Positions 40,831 to 49,511 are shown, numbered from the stretch's first letter. The stretch is DNA of 64,000 nucleotides from CAUZIZ01 sp965218775 (GCA_965218775.1 CBDCLS010000002.1:80209-144208), one strand, 5' to 3'. Notes: generated by a model from the sequence alone, not told the origin. A program made the numbers and translations.

Positions 40831-42200
40831 TGGTTATCAGTAAGAGGTACCTGCCTCGCCGAACATTCCTGCGCGGACTCGGTGCGTCCATCGCACTACC
40901 GCTGCTGGACAGCATGGTGCCTGCCTTGGCTGCTACGAGCAAGACGGTAGCTAAACCGGCGAGCCGACTAGGTGTGATTTACGTGCCGCATGGAGCCGTG
41001 ATGGAGAAGTGGACTCCCCTGGCGGCGGGTACCGGTTTCGAATTCACACAAATTCTAGAGCCGTTGACTCCGTTTCGGAATGATCTATTGGTGCTGAGCG
41101 GGCTTAGCAACGAGCCGGGGGTTGCCCTACCGGGTGAGCCCGCGGGCGGCCACGGACGGATCGGTGGAGCCTTCCTCACGGGTGTGCACGTGAAGCCGAC
41201 GGAGGGCGCCAACGTCGAAGCCGGTGTCTCGGCCGACCAGATTGCGGCAGCCCAGTTGGGTCAGCACACCCAACTGGCGTCCCTCGAGCTCGCCTTGGAG
41301 GCTACCGATCTAGCTGGTGCCTGCGACGTTGGCTACAGCTGCTCCTACATCAATACGCTCTCCTGGCGCAGTTCCACCACGCCCTTACCAACCGAGAACA
41401 ACCCACGCGCGGTCTTCGAACGTCTGTTCGGAGACCAGGACAGTACCGATCCAGCTACGCGACTAAGTCACATCCGGGCCAAGCGGAGCATTCTCGACTC
41501 AGTAACCCAAAGGGTGACCGAGCTTCAGGGGAAGATCGGGACGGGTGATCGCACCAAGCTCAGCGAATACCTGGAGGCGGTGCGGGATGTGGAGCGGCGT
41601 ATCCAGGTCGCGGAGGCGCAAGGCGAGCGGGAGGCGATGGTCGTGAAACGGCCTGGCGGCATTCCTTCTGGCTTCGAAGAGCACGCCAAGCTGATGCTGG
41701 ATTTGCAGGTCCTCGCTTACCAGTCTGACCTGACACGTGTCATTACCTTCATGATGGGCAGGGAACTGAGCCAGCGAACCTATCCCGAGATCGGTGTCCC
41801 TGATCCGCACCACCCACTGTCACACCACCAAGGCGACGTCAAGAAGTTGGAGAAGCTGGCAAAAGTCAGCATCCTCCACGTGCGAATGTTCGCCTATTAC
41901 CTGGAGAGGCTGCGATCGACGCCCGATGGTGACGGCTCCTTGCTCGACCATGTGACCCTACTCTACGGCAGCGGCATGAGCGATAGCGACCTGCACGATG
42001 CCCATAACCTTCCAATGTTGTTGGCGGGTGGGGGCGCGGGTCAGATCAAGGGAGGCCGCCATCTCCGGTATCCCAAGGATACCCCGCTTACGAATCTCTA
42101 CATGACGGTGCTGAACCAGTTAGGGGTGCCGGTGGAGAGCATCGGCGACAGCACGGGGCAAGTCGAACATCTGTCCGACATCGACTCTGCGACAGCCTGA
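40827..42200 (+). CDS. DUF1552 secreted protein, Tat-exported
   Basis: A 457-aa DUF1552 protein whose ATG overlaps the stop of the cytochrome gene (ATGA), implying translational coupling. The N-terminus (RRTFLRGLGASIALPLLDSM) is a strong Tat signal. Family blocks: YVPHGAVMEKWTP, LSGLSNEPG, SYINTLSWRS, FMMGRELSQRTYPEIGV, LLYGSGMSDSDLHDAHNLP. DUF1552 is structurally related to DUF1501/sulfatase-fold proteins and acts in the periplasm; function unproven. Confidence 0.92.
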   Translation: MMVISKRYLPRRTFLRGLGASIALPLLDSMVPALAATSKTVAKPASRLGVIYVPHGAVMEKWTPLAAGTGFEFTQILEPLTPFRNDLLVLSGLSNEPGVALPGEPAGGHGRIGGAFLTGVHVKPTEGANVEAGVSADQIAAAQLGQHTQLASLELALEATDLAGACDVGYSCSYINTLSWRSSTTPLPTENNPRAVFERLFGDQDSTDPATRLSHIRAKRSILDSVTQRVTELQGKIGTGDRTKLSEYLEAVRDVERRIQVAEAQGEREAMVVKRPGGIPSGFEEHAKLMLDLQVLAYQSDLTRVITFMMGRELSQRTYPEIGVPDPHHPLSHHQGDVKKLEKLAKVSILHVRMFAYYLERLRSTPDGDGSLLDHVTLLYGSGMSDSDLHDAHNLPMLLAGGGAGQIKGGRHLRYPKDTPLTNLYMTVLNQLGVPVESIGDSTGQVEHLSDIDSATA

Positions 42201-42386
42201 AGTAAGGAGAAGTGGCTTCTCCAGTGATCGAGTGTGGCTGGCGGGGAACACTGGCCCGAAGCATCGATGGCACCGTCAAGGCTTTGTCAGATAGCGGCTC
42301 CTACATGATTTTCTTGCCGAGTAAGTTTCAGCTAAGTGTCCCCCGAGCGGTGCTGCCCCATTTGAGAACGATACTTCGGGTCCGGT

Positions 42387-42463
42387 GTAGCGGTGACCTC
42401 CAGGCCGCCGTCCAAGCCGAAGGCTCAGAAGAATAAGACTTCGGCCTGGAGGCCAAAGCTACT
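42387..42463 (+). repeat. Cloverleaf-like intergenic repeat, copy 5
   Basis: Outer GTAGC/GCTAC kept; central AGCC-GAA-GGCT hairpin with a changed loop; right hairpin typical. It is the only clear copy between two genes in tandem on the plus strand with its ends far from both (187 bp after DUF1552, 70 bp before the next gene). The rest of the 332-bp gap shows nothing else. Confidence 0.85.
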
Positions 42464-42532
42464 TCTGCAAATCAAGTTTCAGGTTGGCAATCTGGGATCG
42501 GTGGACTGCCTTGTAACCCGAGGGATACCCGT

Positions 42533-45469
42533 ATGGACTTACTGAGGCTACTGAGGTTTCGTTACTCAAGCCCAGGGAAATACAGGGTCGTTTTCTTTGT
42601 CTTGTTTCTGATGATTCCGTTGGCTTGTCGAAACGAGCGGGACGGGACGGGTGCTTTGTTGTCGGATCTGAATTCGTCGCACCGGTGCTTCTTGATTGAA
42701 CTGGGACTCGAAGATCCCAAGGCCTCCGATTGGAGTGGACAGTTGGAGACACAGGAGGGTCTGATCGGGTTGGCATCCTGGCACTTCTCTCCCGAGGACG
42801 TGCTGGGACCGGGTCTTTCCTGGAATGCCCGGACCCGGAAGTACGATCCTCGCACTGCTGTTTACTGGGAAGAACCCACCGAGAACCAGATGTTTGTGCG
42901 GAAAAACGTCCTCAGGAGTACCAGCGCCTACTCTCGGTTGATATGGCCGGGTCTGCTGGTGGTGACGGAAGGTCCACAGGATCTGGCTCTGAAGACACCC
43001 AAGGGCTCCCTGACGATCGATACTCGGGAGTTGGAGCCGGGCCTAAGGCGATCGTATCTAGAGGGTCGGGTGGTTGCTAGCCAGGTTCCTTTAGCGCAGG
43101 TATTGACCGGAGAGGAGACCTACGACGACTTTCCTGCCCTGTTGGTCGAGGAAGGGAAGTGCAGGATCGGCTGGATCGAGTACCGAGACGGAGGTCAGCG
43201 GATACTGAGCCGTCGATTGGAGGGGCAAGGTTGGTCCTCCCTTGTGGAGATCCAGAGAGGCCAGGACCTCTCCGGTCTCCAGATGGTTCGGGGTAGGGAA
43301 GGGAGCATCTGGTGGATCTGGTCAGAGCAGATCGACGGGAACTGGGACCTCTACGCTCGCTCGCAACGGGAGGATGTACTGGAGCCGGTGAAGCGTCTCA
43401 CCGAGTCTCCTTTTCCCGACCTCTACCCCAGGGCCGCTCCAGGTCCAGATGGTGAGGTCCACCTGGTCTGGCAGGGATTTCGTGGGGGGCAGTCAGACAT
43501 TTTTATCAAATCCCTGGAAGCTGGTGTCTGGGGTGGAGAGAAAGAGGTCAGCAGTTCGTCCGCCAACGACTGGAAGCCGGCCCTGACCGTGGATTCAAAG
43601 GGTCATGTCTACGTCGCCTGGGACAGTTATGACCGAGGTGACTACGATCTTTTCCTGAGACGGTTGGGGCGGGGAGGCATGGGAGAGATCGTGCCTGTGG
43701 CTCGCTCCCGAAACTTCGAGGCCTACGCTGATCTGGCCTGTGATGACCAGGACCGGGTCTGGGTTGCCTGGAACGAGACAGGTCCCAACTGGGGCAAAGA
43801 CTCCGGCTTCTGGGTCGATCGCTCAAGACAGACCTTTGAAGACGAGCGCGGCATCCGCGTCGCCGTCTATGACGGAAATCAGTGGAGTCGTCCGGTCAGA
43901 GATCTGTCTGATGGTCTTGAATCGCACTTCTCCAAGCTGTCACGCAGCGGACTGCGGCTCTACCGCCCCCCGGACGTAGAGCAGATCCGATTCCGAAACG
44001 ACAACGATCTACCTCGTCTGGTTTGGGACACTCAGGGTCGCATGTGGCTCTTCTTCCGCCACCAGCAGGCAACCGCTGGTGACGGGTCCTACTACCGCCC
44101 CGCTTGGGAGGTGTACGCAACTTTCTACCAAGGCTCCTCTTGGGCTACTCCCTTCGTACTGCCCCAGAGTGCAGGGAGACTGAACATGCCGCTGGCATTG
44201 GATGGGTCCGCAGAAGGGACGCTCTGGATGGCCTGGCTTACAGACCACCGCTCTCTTCACCAGGCCTATCCCGACTCCGGACCTCTGCAGGAGGATGTGG
44301 TGGTGGGAAGGTTGGATCTTTCCGGAAAGGTACTGGCCGCACAGTTGGAGAAGTATCAGGAAGTAGAAGAGCCGATCAAGCCCTACCATACCGACGAACC
44401 CGGTGATCTGTCGCGGATCCGAGCCTACCGCATTGGTGTAGAAGGGAAGACCTATCGGATTGTCCGGGGAGACATGCACCGGCATACCGATTACTCCCGC
44501 GACGGAGCGCTGGACAGCTCGTTGCATGAGACCTACCGCTACGCCTTGGACGCCGCGTCACTGGATTTTCTAGCCATCACGGACCACTACCCCGGAGAGT
44601 ATGTCTGGTGGGAGACCCAGAAGTCGGTGGAGCGTTTCCATATTCCTGGCACCTTTGTCCCGTTGCTGGGATACGAACGCAACCTGGGCTTCCCCAATGG
44701 TCATCGAAATCTGGTTTTTGCCGGCAGGGGCGCACCGGTCCTTGAGGCAGGACCCCAGGAGCGCGCCGGGAACGTAGACACCGGCACGGTTCTCTACGAC
44801 TATCTCAGGAAGTACCGGGGGCTTTCCATGCCTCACACCTCAGGAACTCCTACCATGGGAACCGATTGGCGGGATCATGCTGGAGACGTGGAGCCGTTGG
44901 TGGAGATCTTTCAGGGCGACCGGACCTCATACGAGTATCCAGGAGCCCCGCTGGCGGCTGTGAGAGAGGATGCCTCGACTCATCGAGGTGGCTATCTGGA
45001 AGAGGGCTTCGTCTGGAAGGCCTGGGAGAAGGGATATCGCTTGGGTGTTCAGGCCAGCTCCGACCACTGGTCGACTCATTATTCCTACGCTTGTCTGCTG
45101 GTAGAGCGGTTCGATCCGGAAGGCTTGATGGACGCCATGCGGCAGCGCCACGCCTACGCAGCCACCGACAACATCATTCTCGACTTCCGAGCAGAGGAGG
45201 GAGATCGAACCTACCTCATGGGAGACGCCTTCGATGCTGTTTCCAGCCCCACTCTGCGCCTGCACGCCGAAGGAACCAATCCTATCGCCGGGGTGGTCCT
45301 GATTCGGGACAACCAGGTCGTCTACTCCCAGACGCCGAAGAAGCGTGTGGTCGATTTCTCCTTCGTGGAAACAGAGCCTGGTAAGGGTTCCCACTTCTAC
45401 TACGCCCGCATCCAGCAGTCAGACGGACAAGTCGCCTGGTCCTCGCCCATCTGGGTCACCTACCGCTGA
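42533..45469 (+). CDS. Large lipoprotein: beta-propeller plus PHP/CehA-type metallohydrolase domain
   Basis: A 978-aa protein. A lipoprotein signal (residues 17-33, ending IPLAC) is followed by a region of about 600 residues with propeller-like blades (IWWIWSEQIDGNWDLYARSQ, VHLVWQGFRGGQSDIF, VYVAWDSYDRGDYDLF, VWVAWNETG). The C-terminal third is a PHP-type hydrolase with RGDMHRHTDYSRDG (HxH), FLAITDHYPG (TDH), MPHTSG and ASSDHW, the full set of expected metal ligands. It resembles DUF3604/CehA proteins. It probably hydrolyses an ester at the cell surface with the propeller as recognition domain; unlike the 16754 paralogue its metal site looks complete. Confidence 0.85.
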   Translation: MDLLRLLRFRYSSPGKYRVVFFVLFLMIPLACRNERDGTGALLSDLNSSHRCFLIELGLEDPKASDWSGQLETQEGLIGLASWHFSPEDVLGPGLSWNARTRKYDPRTAVYWEEPTENQMFVRKNVLRSTSAYSRLIWPGLLVVTEGPQDLALKTPKGSLTIDTRELEPGLRRSYLEGRVVASQVPLAQVLTGEETYDDFPALLVEEGKCRIGWIEYRDGGQRILSRRLEGQGWSSLVEIQRGQDLSGLQMVRGREGSIWWIWSEQIDGNWDLYARSQREDVLEPVKRLTESPFPDLYPRAAPGPDGEVHLVWQGFRGGQSDIFIKSLEAGVWGGEKEVSSSSANDWKPALTVDSKGHVYVAWDSYDRGDYDLFLRRLGRGGMGEIVPVARSRNFEAYADLACDDQDRVWVAWNETGPNWGKDSGFWVDRSRQTFEDERGIRVAVYDGNQWSRPVRDLSDGLESHFSKLSRSGLRLYRPPDVEQIRFRNDNDLPRLVWDTQGRMWLFFRHQQATAGDGSYYRPAWEVYATFYQGSSWATPFVLPQSAGRLNMPLALDGSAEGTLWMAWLTDHRSLHQAYPDSGPLQEDVVVGRLDLSGKVLAAQLEKYQEVEEPIKPYHTDEPGDLSRIRAYRIGVEGKTYRIVRGDMHRHTDYSRDGALDSSLHETYRYALDAASLDFLAITDHYPGEYVWWETQKSVERFHIPGTFVPLLGYERNLGFPNGHRNLVFAGRGAPVLEAGPQERAGNVDTGTVLYDYLRKYRGLSMPHTSGTPTMGTDWRDHAGDVEPLVEIFQGDRTSYEYPGAPLAAVREDASTHRGGYLEEGFVWKAWEKGYRLGVQASSDHWSTHYSYACLLVERFDPEGLMDAMRQRHAYAATDNIILDFRAEEGDRTYLMGDAFDAVSSPTLRLHAEGTNPIAGVVLIRDNQVVYSQTPKKRVVDFSFVETEPGKGSHFYYARIQQSDGQVAWSSPIWVTYR

Positions 45470-45473
45470 CCGG

Positions 45474-45507
45474 ACGTAGCTTTGGGCTCCAGGCCGAAGT
45501 CTTCTTC
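45474..45507 (-). repeat. Half copy of the cloverleaf-like repeat
   Basis: Only one arm (ACGTAGCTTTGGGCTCCAGG and the following CCGAAGTCTTCTTC) is present, 5 bp after the stop of the PHP lipoprotein and before the convergent sulfatase gene. Confidence 0.7.
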
Positions 45508-45558
45508 AAGCAAGAATGGTGGCATGACTGATCCAACGCAGCTGCTGTCCCCGCTGCC

Positions 45559-46956
45559 CTACTGCTGGATTCTGTAAGCACCTTCTGCCGGACGTTTTGT
45601 CCTCAGTAATTCTCCTTCAAACTGAATCATGCGGCTCTTGAGCTGATCGACAATCCCTGGGTGCTGACCGGCCTGGTTTCGTGATTCGCTGAGATCCGTT
45701 TCAAGATCGTACAACTCCGACTCTGTCTTTTCTTCTTGGATCAGCAGCTTCCAACGCCCCTGGCGAACACCCGCCAACACTCCGTGGCGTACGAAGTAGA
45801 AGAATTCATCCCGCGGAGGAGCAGTGTCCTTCTGGGCGAGAAGAAGCGGAGAGATATCCTTTCCGTCGAGCACCTGCTGGCTCGGAAAGTCAGCCCCTGC
45901 CAACCGGGCAAAGGTGGGATAGATGTCCATCACGGTGGTGATCGAGTCGATCGTCGCACCGGCGGGAATCTGACCGGGGGCCCAGACGACGCAGGGGACA
46001 CGGACCCCACCTTCGTAGGGCTGATGCTTGAATCCCCGCAACGGAGTGGCCGAGCCATGGCCTTGCTTGGGACCATTGTCCGAGGTGAATACCACGATGG
46101 TGTTCTCGGCTAATCCGTTCTCCTCCAATACCTTCAGGATTTCACCCGTACTCCAGTCGATGCACTCGATCACATCGCCGTAAAGCCCCGCCTTGCTCCT
46201 GCCCGCAAAGGGCGGAGAAACTGCCAAGGGCTCGTGCGGCATGGGATGAGAAAGCAGCAAAAAGAAAGGACGACTCCGGTTGGCGCGAATAAACCGAACC
46301 GCTTCTTCCGTCAAGCGCTCGGTCAGGTCTGCGTTTTCGGGAAACGGCACGACATCTTCGCCAGCCAGGAACAAGTCGGAGGCGTCGCCGACGGCTTTCC
46401 CAACCTCGGGACGATTGAACATGTGTCCCAGTGGAGTGCCCCAATAAACGTCGAAACCATGACGGGTCGGATAGTACCCGGGCTGGTGTCCCAGATGCCA
46501 CTTGCCAATGCAGGCCGTCCTGTAGCCCTGCTCTCTCAGCATCTCCGGCAACGTAGTTTCCTCAACATTCAGGCCGATGCGGTCGTAGACGTGCAAAGGG
46601 GTGGATAGACCGACGCGCGCGGCGTAGCAGCCCGTCATCAGAGCGGCACGTGTCGGTGTGCAGATGGGGGCGGCTGCGTAGAAACTAGTCAAGCGCACGC
46701 CTTCTCGGGCCATGCGATCGATGTGGGGCGTTTCAATCGTCGTCGAGCCGAAGCACCCCAGATCAGCGTACCCCTGGTCGTCGGTAAGGATGACGATCAA
46801 GTTGGGTCGATTGGGAACGTCTGCGCAATGGGTCAGCAATAGGGGGAGAAACAGCCCACCTGTTGCCAGCCAGCGTACCAGGATGGTCGGGCCGGTTGCG
46901 GTGATTCCTGGTGTCGACTGGCGGATCGAGCGTCCTTGCTGGCCCTTTTCACGCAT
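45559..46956 (-). CDS. Exported type-I sulfatase
   Basis: A 465-aa sulfatase from ATG 46956, with a signal/anchor segment (residues about 25-44). The metal-binding LTDDQG is at 58-63, and the active-site cysteine motif ICTPTRAALMTG (Cys99, Pro101, Arg103) would be converted to formylglycine by an anaerobic or aerobic maturase. FTSDNGPKQGHG supplies the other metal ligands. Sulfatases of this type desulfate algal or host glycans. The frame extends 44 codons upstream without signal features, so I use the internal Met. Divergent from the acidic lipoprotein at 47104. Confidence 0.9.
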   Translation of the reverse strand: MREKGQQGRSIRQSTPGITATGPTILVRWLATGGLFLPLLLTHCADVPNRPNLIVILTDDQGYADLGCFGSTTIETPHIDRMAREGVRLTSFYAAAPICTPTRAALMTGCYAARVGLSTPLHVYDRIGLNVEETTLPEMLREQGYRTACIGKWHLGHQPGYYPTRHGFDVYWGTPLGHMFNRPEVGKAVGDASDLFLAGEDVVPFPENADLTERLTEEAVRFIRANRSRPFFLLLSHPMPHEPLAVSPPFAGRSKAGLYGDVIECIDWSTGEILKVLEENGLAENTIVVFTSDNGPKQGHGSATPLRGFKHQPYEGGVRVPCVVWAPGQIPAGATIDSITTVMDIYPTFARLAGADFPSQQVLDGKDISPLLLAQKDTAPPRDEFFYFVRHGVLAGVRQGRWKLLIQEEKTESELYDLETDLSESRNQAGQHPGIVDQLKSRMIQFEGELLRTKRPAEGAYRIQQ

Positions 46957-47103
46957 GCTATCGTTCCCGGAGAAGCAAACTCTTATCCTCAAACGACCAG
47001 ACTCGTTGAGGAGGTTTGAACCATGAGGAAACAGCCGGTGCTGTGCTGAGTACCTCTCTCCTATATTGCGAATGGATCCATTTTTCAAACCTAGGAGGTT
47101 GAA

Positions 47104-47412
47104 ATGCAGTCAAGAACTCTCGAAGGCGTTGCAATCATTTGCGTCCTGGCCATGATCCTGTCCCTCGCGGCATGTGGATCGGGAGAGGAGCCAGCAGCCA
47201 CAGAACCAGCAGCAGCAGAACCGGCAGCAGCAGCTTCAGAAGCAGCGTCGGCGACAGCAGAATCAGCGATGGAATCAGCAGCAGAAGCAACCGGAGAAGC
47301 CGCAGAAGGTGAAGCGGAAGCAGAAGAGGCGGCAGAAGGAGAAGCAGGGGAGGGAGAAGGCCACGAAGCCGAAGGGCAGGCAGGTGAAGGCGAAGCAGGC
47401 GAAGGTGGTTGA
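47104..47412 (+). CDS. Small Ala/Glu/Gly-rich lipoprotein of low complexity
   Basis: A 102-aa protein behind a very strong ribosome site (TAGGAGG). Signal peptide with lipobox SLAAC (Cys24). The mature part contains only a handful of residue types: AEPAAAASEAASA-like runs, then EAEAEEAAEGEAGEGEGHEA-like runs; it has about 25 acidic residues and no basic residue. It should be disordered and strongly negative on the outer membrane or surface. No named family. The DNA is itself a GCAGAA-like near-repeat, suggesting growth by slippage. Confidence 0.75.
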   Translation: MQSRTLEGVAIICVLAMILSLAACGSGEEPAATEPAAAEPAAAASEAASATAESAMESAAEATGEAAEGEAEAEEAAEGEAGEGEGHEAEGQAGEGEAGEGG

Positions 47413-47491
47413 GAACAATGGGGCGCGAGGGGTATTGAATTCTAATAGCCCAGATCTGACCGTGTAAACAATGTCAGAGTAGATCGCCCCT

Positions 47492-47565
47492 GATCGGCCG
47501 CTTTCGCACCTAGAAGCCGACATTCAGGTCCCCCGCGGAAACGTCGAGTGAACTACCGCAAAGGG
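47492..47565 (+). repeat. About 110-bp dispersed repeat, partial copy C
   Basis: Matches the 3' half of copies A and B (blocks TAGAAGCCGACATTCA, GGAAACGTCGAGTGAACTAC). The remaining DNA between the lipoprotein and the mrr gene (47566-47895) has no gene I recognise. Confidence 0.6.
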
Positions 47566-47793
47566 CCCCAGGAGCCGACGTTCTATTTCGGGCGCTTCGA
47601 AAAGAGCTGTCAGTTTCCAGGTAGGGCGTTACGTCCAGGTGACTTGCCGCTTCTAGCCAAATCCACGGTCACACTTGCGACATGAAGGAGGCGGCTGGCA
47701 TAGTACGCGGAAACCAGATAGGACGCCGGAGTATCGCAAGGGCGATTCTAACGAGCGGAGGTCAAAGGGCTTAGGCGGAAGCGGTTGCGGTGT

Positions 47794-47834
47794 TTTATCT
47801 GGAAATGAAACCAGGAAGCGGGTTTATCTGGAAA
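47794..47834 (+). promoter_or_regulatory. Direct repeats upstream of mrr, possible operator
   Basis: TTTATCTGGAAA occurs at 47794-47805 and 47823-47834 (29 bp apart, close to three helix turns), and GCTGGAAAC follows at about 47838. About 60-100 bp before the Mrr start; a regulator site is possible. Confidence 0.3.
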
Positions 47835-47895
47835 CCGCTGGAAACCATATAAACAGAAGTTCGCCTGAAAGCTAGCCAGGCGGTGAGAGGTTGTC

Positions 47896-48771
47896 ATGCC
47901 ACGAAAGAAAGAAGGCACGCAATTCCTTCACCACTTTGGTCCGTTACTCGATGCCCTCCGGGCTCTTGGTGGCTCCGCGACGCCCGATGAAGCAACGGAC
48001 AAGGTTGCAGAGTTGTCTGGTGTCTCAGAGAAGCAACTCAACGAAACACTTCCCTCTGGAGGTCCACGGTTTAAGAACCAAGTCGCATGGGCACGCTTCT
48101 ACCTGAAACGTGAGGACCTACTCGATTCCTCCAAGCGAGGAATCTGGAGCCTGACCGACAAGGGCTCCAAGACTCACCTCACCTACGCAGACGCGCGGGA
48201 GATGTTCAAGAGGCAGGTCCAGGCCGATGCCGCCAAGCGGAAACAGAAGCGGAAGCTCAAGGACAGTGACGAGGTCGAGTCAGCTGAAGACCTCGACATC
48301 TCCGGTGCCGGGAACTACCGTAACCAACTACTCGACACCATCATGGCCCTACCTTTTTCCGGATTCGAGCGCCTTTGTCAGCGCCTTCTCCGTGAGGCCG
48401 GATTCCAGCAGGTGTCAGTGACCGGACAATCCGCAGACCATGGGATTGATGGTGAAGGGATTCTCGAAGTGAATCCCTTCGTCACCTTCAAGGTGCTGTT
48501 TCAGTGCAAACGGTATAAAGGCAGTGTTGGGGCACCCGTGATCCGCGATTTCCGCGGGGCCATGCTCGGCCGGGCCGAGAAAGGAATCATCCTAACCACG
48601 GGCAGCTTTACTCAGGACGCAAGACGGGAGGCGCGCCGAGACGGCGCGCCTCCCGTTGAGCTTGTGGACGGGGACAAACTGGTGGAGATGTTTGAGAAGC
48701 TGGAACTCGGACTCACGCCCCGCACCACCTTTGACGTTGACGAGAAGTTCTTCGATGAATTCAGCAAGTGA
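47896..48771 (+). CDS. mrr: Mrr-family type IV restriction endonuclease
   Basis: A 291-aa Mrr protein. The N-terminal winged-helix region (about 1-100, FLHHFGPLLDALRALGGSAT, WARFYLKREDLLDSSKRGIW) recognises modified DNA; the C-terminal nuclease domain has GFERLCQRLLREAGF, the metal/catalytic Asp in SADHGIDGEGI and the QCKRYKG motif. GAPPVELVDGDKLVEM closes the domain. Mrr cuts DNA carrying foreign methylation. It appears to be a cassette: an attC-like site begins 5 bp after its stop. A perfect 15-bp hairpin lies within its coding region at 48624-48656. Confidence 0.93.
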   Translation: MPRKKEGTQFLHHFGPLLDALRALGGSATPDEATDKVAELSGVSEKQLNETLPSGGPRFKNQVAWARFYLKREDLLDSSKRGIWSLTDKGSKTHLTYADAREMFKRQVQADAAKRKQKRKLKDSDEVESAEDLDISGAGNYRNQLLDTIMALPFSGFERLCQRLLREAGFQQVSVTGQSADHGIDGEGILEVNPFVTFKVLFQCKRYKGSVGAPVIRDFRGAMLGRAEKGIILTTGSFTQDARREARRDGAPPVELVDGDKLVEMFEKLELGLTPRTTFDVDEKFFDEFSK

Positions 48772-48775
48772 GAGA

Positions 48776-48834
48776 GGCGAACAAGCGCATTCAGCCGACG
48801 GCGAGGACGCCGCGGCTGATGCGCGCCGTTCTGC
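48776..48834 (+). other. attC-like integron recombination site (short form, nonstandard right core)
   Basis: GGCGAAC (48776-48782) and GTTCTGC (48828-48834) flank GCGCATTCAGCCG (48785-48797), which pairs with CGGCTGATGCGC (48813-48824) leaving one extra T, and the inner hairpin GGCG-AGGA-CGCC (48800-48811). The 59-bp length fits short attC sites. The right core departs from GTTRRRY, so it may be old or a related element. Confidence 0.55.
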
Positions 48835-48864
48835 GACTCGAGCTTCGATTGGTATGCTCTTGGT

Positions 48865-49095
48865 ATGAGCACCTCTGCTGACAAAGTGCTGGAGCAGGCT
48901 CTCCATCTTGATGAGAAGGATCGCGCCAGGATAGCGGGCGCCTTGATCGAGAGCCGCGAAACCTGCGTCGACCCTGATGCGGAGGAAGCCTGGGAGGCTG
49001 AGATCGATCGTCGGGCCAAAGAGATCGAAACCGGCACAGTCGCCCTCGTCCCTTGGTCCGAGGTTCGGACGCAGCTTTTCAGTGGATTCGAATGA
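48865..49095 (+). CDS. Addiction-module antitoxin (PF09720-like)
   Basis: A 76-aa protein with the typical 'putative addiction module' outline: VLEQALHLDEKDRARIAGAL at the N-terminus and DPDAEEAWEAEIDRRAKEIE followed by VALVPWSEV. It partners ParE/RelE-type toxins. Its stop overlaps the toxin's ATG (ATGA). It lies directly after the attC-like site, as a cassette would. Confidence 0.9.
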   Translation: MSTSADKVLEQALHLDEKDRARIAGALIESRETCVDPDAEEAWEAEIDRRAKEIETGTVALVPWSEVRTQLFSGFE

Positions 49096-49381
49096 GCCCC
49101 TGTGGCACCACTCGCTTGGCCGAGGCGAAGGGCGCGCGGGTGTGGTATGCAGAACGCAGTCCACAGGCTGCTCGTTGCTTCCTACTCGTCCTCGAGGAGG
49201 CTGTCCAAGCTGTGTAATGGAGGCCCCAGAAAGATGGCCAGGGGTCCGTCCAGGGCGTCGCCTCTACGTCTTCCCCAATCAATATCCGTTCCATCTGGTC
49301 TACCGCTTCGACGGTCGCATCAAGATCCTTGCCGTCGCGCATCAGAGTCGACGGCCGGAATACTGGATGTGCAGGCGGTAG
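49092..49381 (+). pseudogene. ParE/RelE-type toxin split into two overlapping frames
   Basis: The first frame (49092-49217, 41 aa) encodes the N-terminal helices: RVWYAERSPQAARCFLLVLE and EEAVQAV, then TAA. The second frame (ATG 49217-49381, 54 aa) encodes MEAPERWPGVRPGRRLYVF and HLVYRFDGRIKILAVAHQSR, the C-terminal strands with the usual catalytic arginine region. The stop and start overlap as TAATG. Removing two bases restores one 95-aa ParE toxin. Most likely a disabled toxin, though coupled re-initiation could produce two chains. The antitoxin upstream is intact. Confidence 0.75.
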
Positions 49382-49457
49382 TTCGCAGAGGCGCTGCCTG
49401 AGAGGGTGAAAGTCCTTCTGCCAAACACGCCCTGCCGTCTCTGATCATTGGAATGTT

Positions 49458-49486
49458 TTGATCTAGACACCCTCCGAAAGTATAAT
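49458..49486 (+). promoter_or_regulatory. Sigma-70 promoter before a DUF1549/DUF1553 cytochrome gene
   Basis: TTGATC (49458-49463), 17-bp spacer and a consensus TATAAT (49481-49486). ATG 49512 follows 25 bp later. This is the best promoter match I found in the window. Confidence 0.6.
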
Positions 49487-49511
49487 TCGGGGCAGTTAGA
49501 AGAACAGCAAC

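Noticed and set aside
47858..47890. Hairpin before mrr (CGCCTG...CAGGCG) as a third attC site
   Set aside because: Cores do not match and the inner boxes do not pair as attC; left as a simple hairpin.
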